This document shows, in pieces, positions 63,618-64,000 of a stretch of DNA of 64,000 nucleotides. The notes under the pieces are model-generated. The model saw only the letters and a list, made by a program, of their open reading frames with translations. It was not told the origin of the DNA and ran no database searches. The stretch's first letter is position 1. The number at the start of each line of letters is the position of its first letter. The stretch is from Vibrio sinaloensis DSM 21326 (lineage in GTDB: Bacteria > Pseudomonadota > Gammaproteobacteria > Enterobacterales > Vibrionaceae): NCBI RefSeq assembly GCF_000189275.1, contig NZ_AEVT01000018.1:186001-250000 (forward strand), read 5' to 3'. The position numbers and the translations under genes are program-made.

Positions 63618-64000
63618 TTACAACTTCTTAAAGATGATAGAAGTATTAATACCACCAAAAGCAAAATTATTGCTCATCAGGTATTCGACTTCCAGCTCTC
63701 GGCCTGAACCGGTAATGTAATCTAAGTGACCACACTGATCGTCAAGCGTTTCGAGATTAAGTGTAGGGCTAAACCAGCCAGTGTGCATCATTTCTAAGCT
63801 CAACCAAGCTTCAATTGCTCCACAAGCCCCTAAAGTATGGCCAAAATAGCTTTTCAGTGAACTGATAGGCACTTTACCTAAGGCGTTAGCCGTTGCATTG
63901 CTTTCTGCGATATCACCTCGGTCAGTCGCGGTGCCGTGAGCAGAAACGTAATCGATTTTCTCAGGTTCAATGCCGGCATCTTGTAGTGCCATCTCCATAC
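63618..64000 (-). CDS. Beta-ketoacyl-ACP synthase, C-terminal part (partial)
   Basis: The last 127 codons are visible; the 5' part lies beyond the right edge. Both catalytic histidines are present: SAHGTAT and SYFGHTLGACGAIEAW, with the typical ending MSNNFAFGGINTSIIFKKL. Condensing enzyme of the FabB/FabF fold. The NNFAFGGINTS ending resembles ketosynthases of aryl-polyene pigment clusters, so a biosynthetic gene cluster may start to the right (recollection-based inference). Confidence 0.82.
   Translation of the reverse strand, partial: MEMALQDAGIEPEKIDYVSAHGTATDRGDIAESNATANALGKVPISSLKSYFGHTLGACGAIEAWLSLEMMHTGWFSPTLNLETLDDQCGHLDYITGSGRELEVEYLMSNNFAFGGINTSIIFKKL

Overview
The window reads as a chromosomal segment of a marine gammaproteobacterium of the Vibrionaceae, most likely a Vibrio. 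It carries a VcINDY-type dicarboxylate transporter, a Tat-exported PhoX phosphatase under a Pho-box array, adjacent speA-speB, a two-gene TldD/TldE pair and many LysR/TetR/AraC-controlled short operons. In V. cholerae I recall the VcINDY and speA-speB genes on the second chromosome, so a chromosome 2 origin is plausible (inference). No rRNA, tRNA, CRISPR array, insertion sequence or phage gene was seen.

Layout. 1-4.3 kb: LolD/FtsX-type ABC transporter with an AttH-like lipocalin lipoprotein (cut by the left edge). 4.4-14.6 kb: metabolic and stress genes (two GNATs, aldo/keto reductase, U32 protein, S2P-like protease, YgiN-like monooxygenase plus NfsB-like nitroreductase, UspA, 6-phospho-beta-glucosidase, LysR and TetR regulators). 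14.6-17.8 kb: an orphan periplasmic adaptor, an IclR regulator coupled to a degenerate arginase-fold protein, and a 28-codon small ORF. 18-29.8 kb: PhoX, a 50-codon membrane protein, a diguanylate cyclase, PgpB, an outer-membrane barrel, a 409-aa protein I do not recognise, and regulators.

30-46.5 kb is the most interesting part. A minus-strand operon encodes two di-heme peroxidase-type cytochromes, a Tat-exported Rieske protein, a large AioA-clade molybdopterin enzyme and a c553 cytochrome. This is the gene set of iodate reductase (Idr), a relative of arsenite oxidase. Divergent from it run a HEAT-repeat protein, a periplasm-sensing histidine kinase and an NtrC-family sigma54 activator. In the 367-bp divergent region I see two outward-facing sigma54 promoters (GG-N10-GC spacing on both strands) flanking two interlocked inverted repeats at enhancer distance. 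Pseudoazurin, a DUF1289 protein and c553 next door are possible electron-transfer partners. The block is bracketed by a UPF0718 (ArsP-like) permease and an ArsR/SigZ/glutathione-transferase cluster. These share one operator pattern (ATTTC-N10-GAA[A/T]T) and unusual cysteine-rich tails or linkers, which suggests one thiol/metalloid-responsive regulon.

46.6-63.3 kb returns to ordinary genes: MAPEG protein, acyltransferase, TetR plus alpha/beta hydrolase, SDR-AraC operon, VcINDY homologue, TldD/TldE paralogues, lipoproteins, agmatinase and arginine decarboxylase (putrescine synthesis), DUF2058 and a cold-shock protein. The right edge cuts a ketoacyl synthase resembling those of aryl-polyene clusters.
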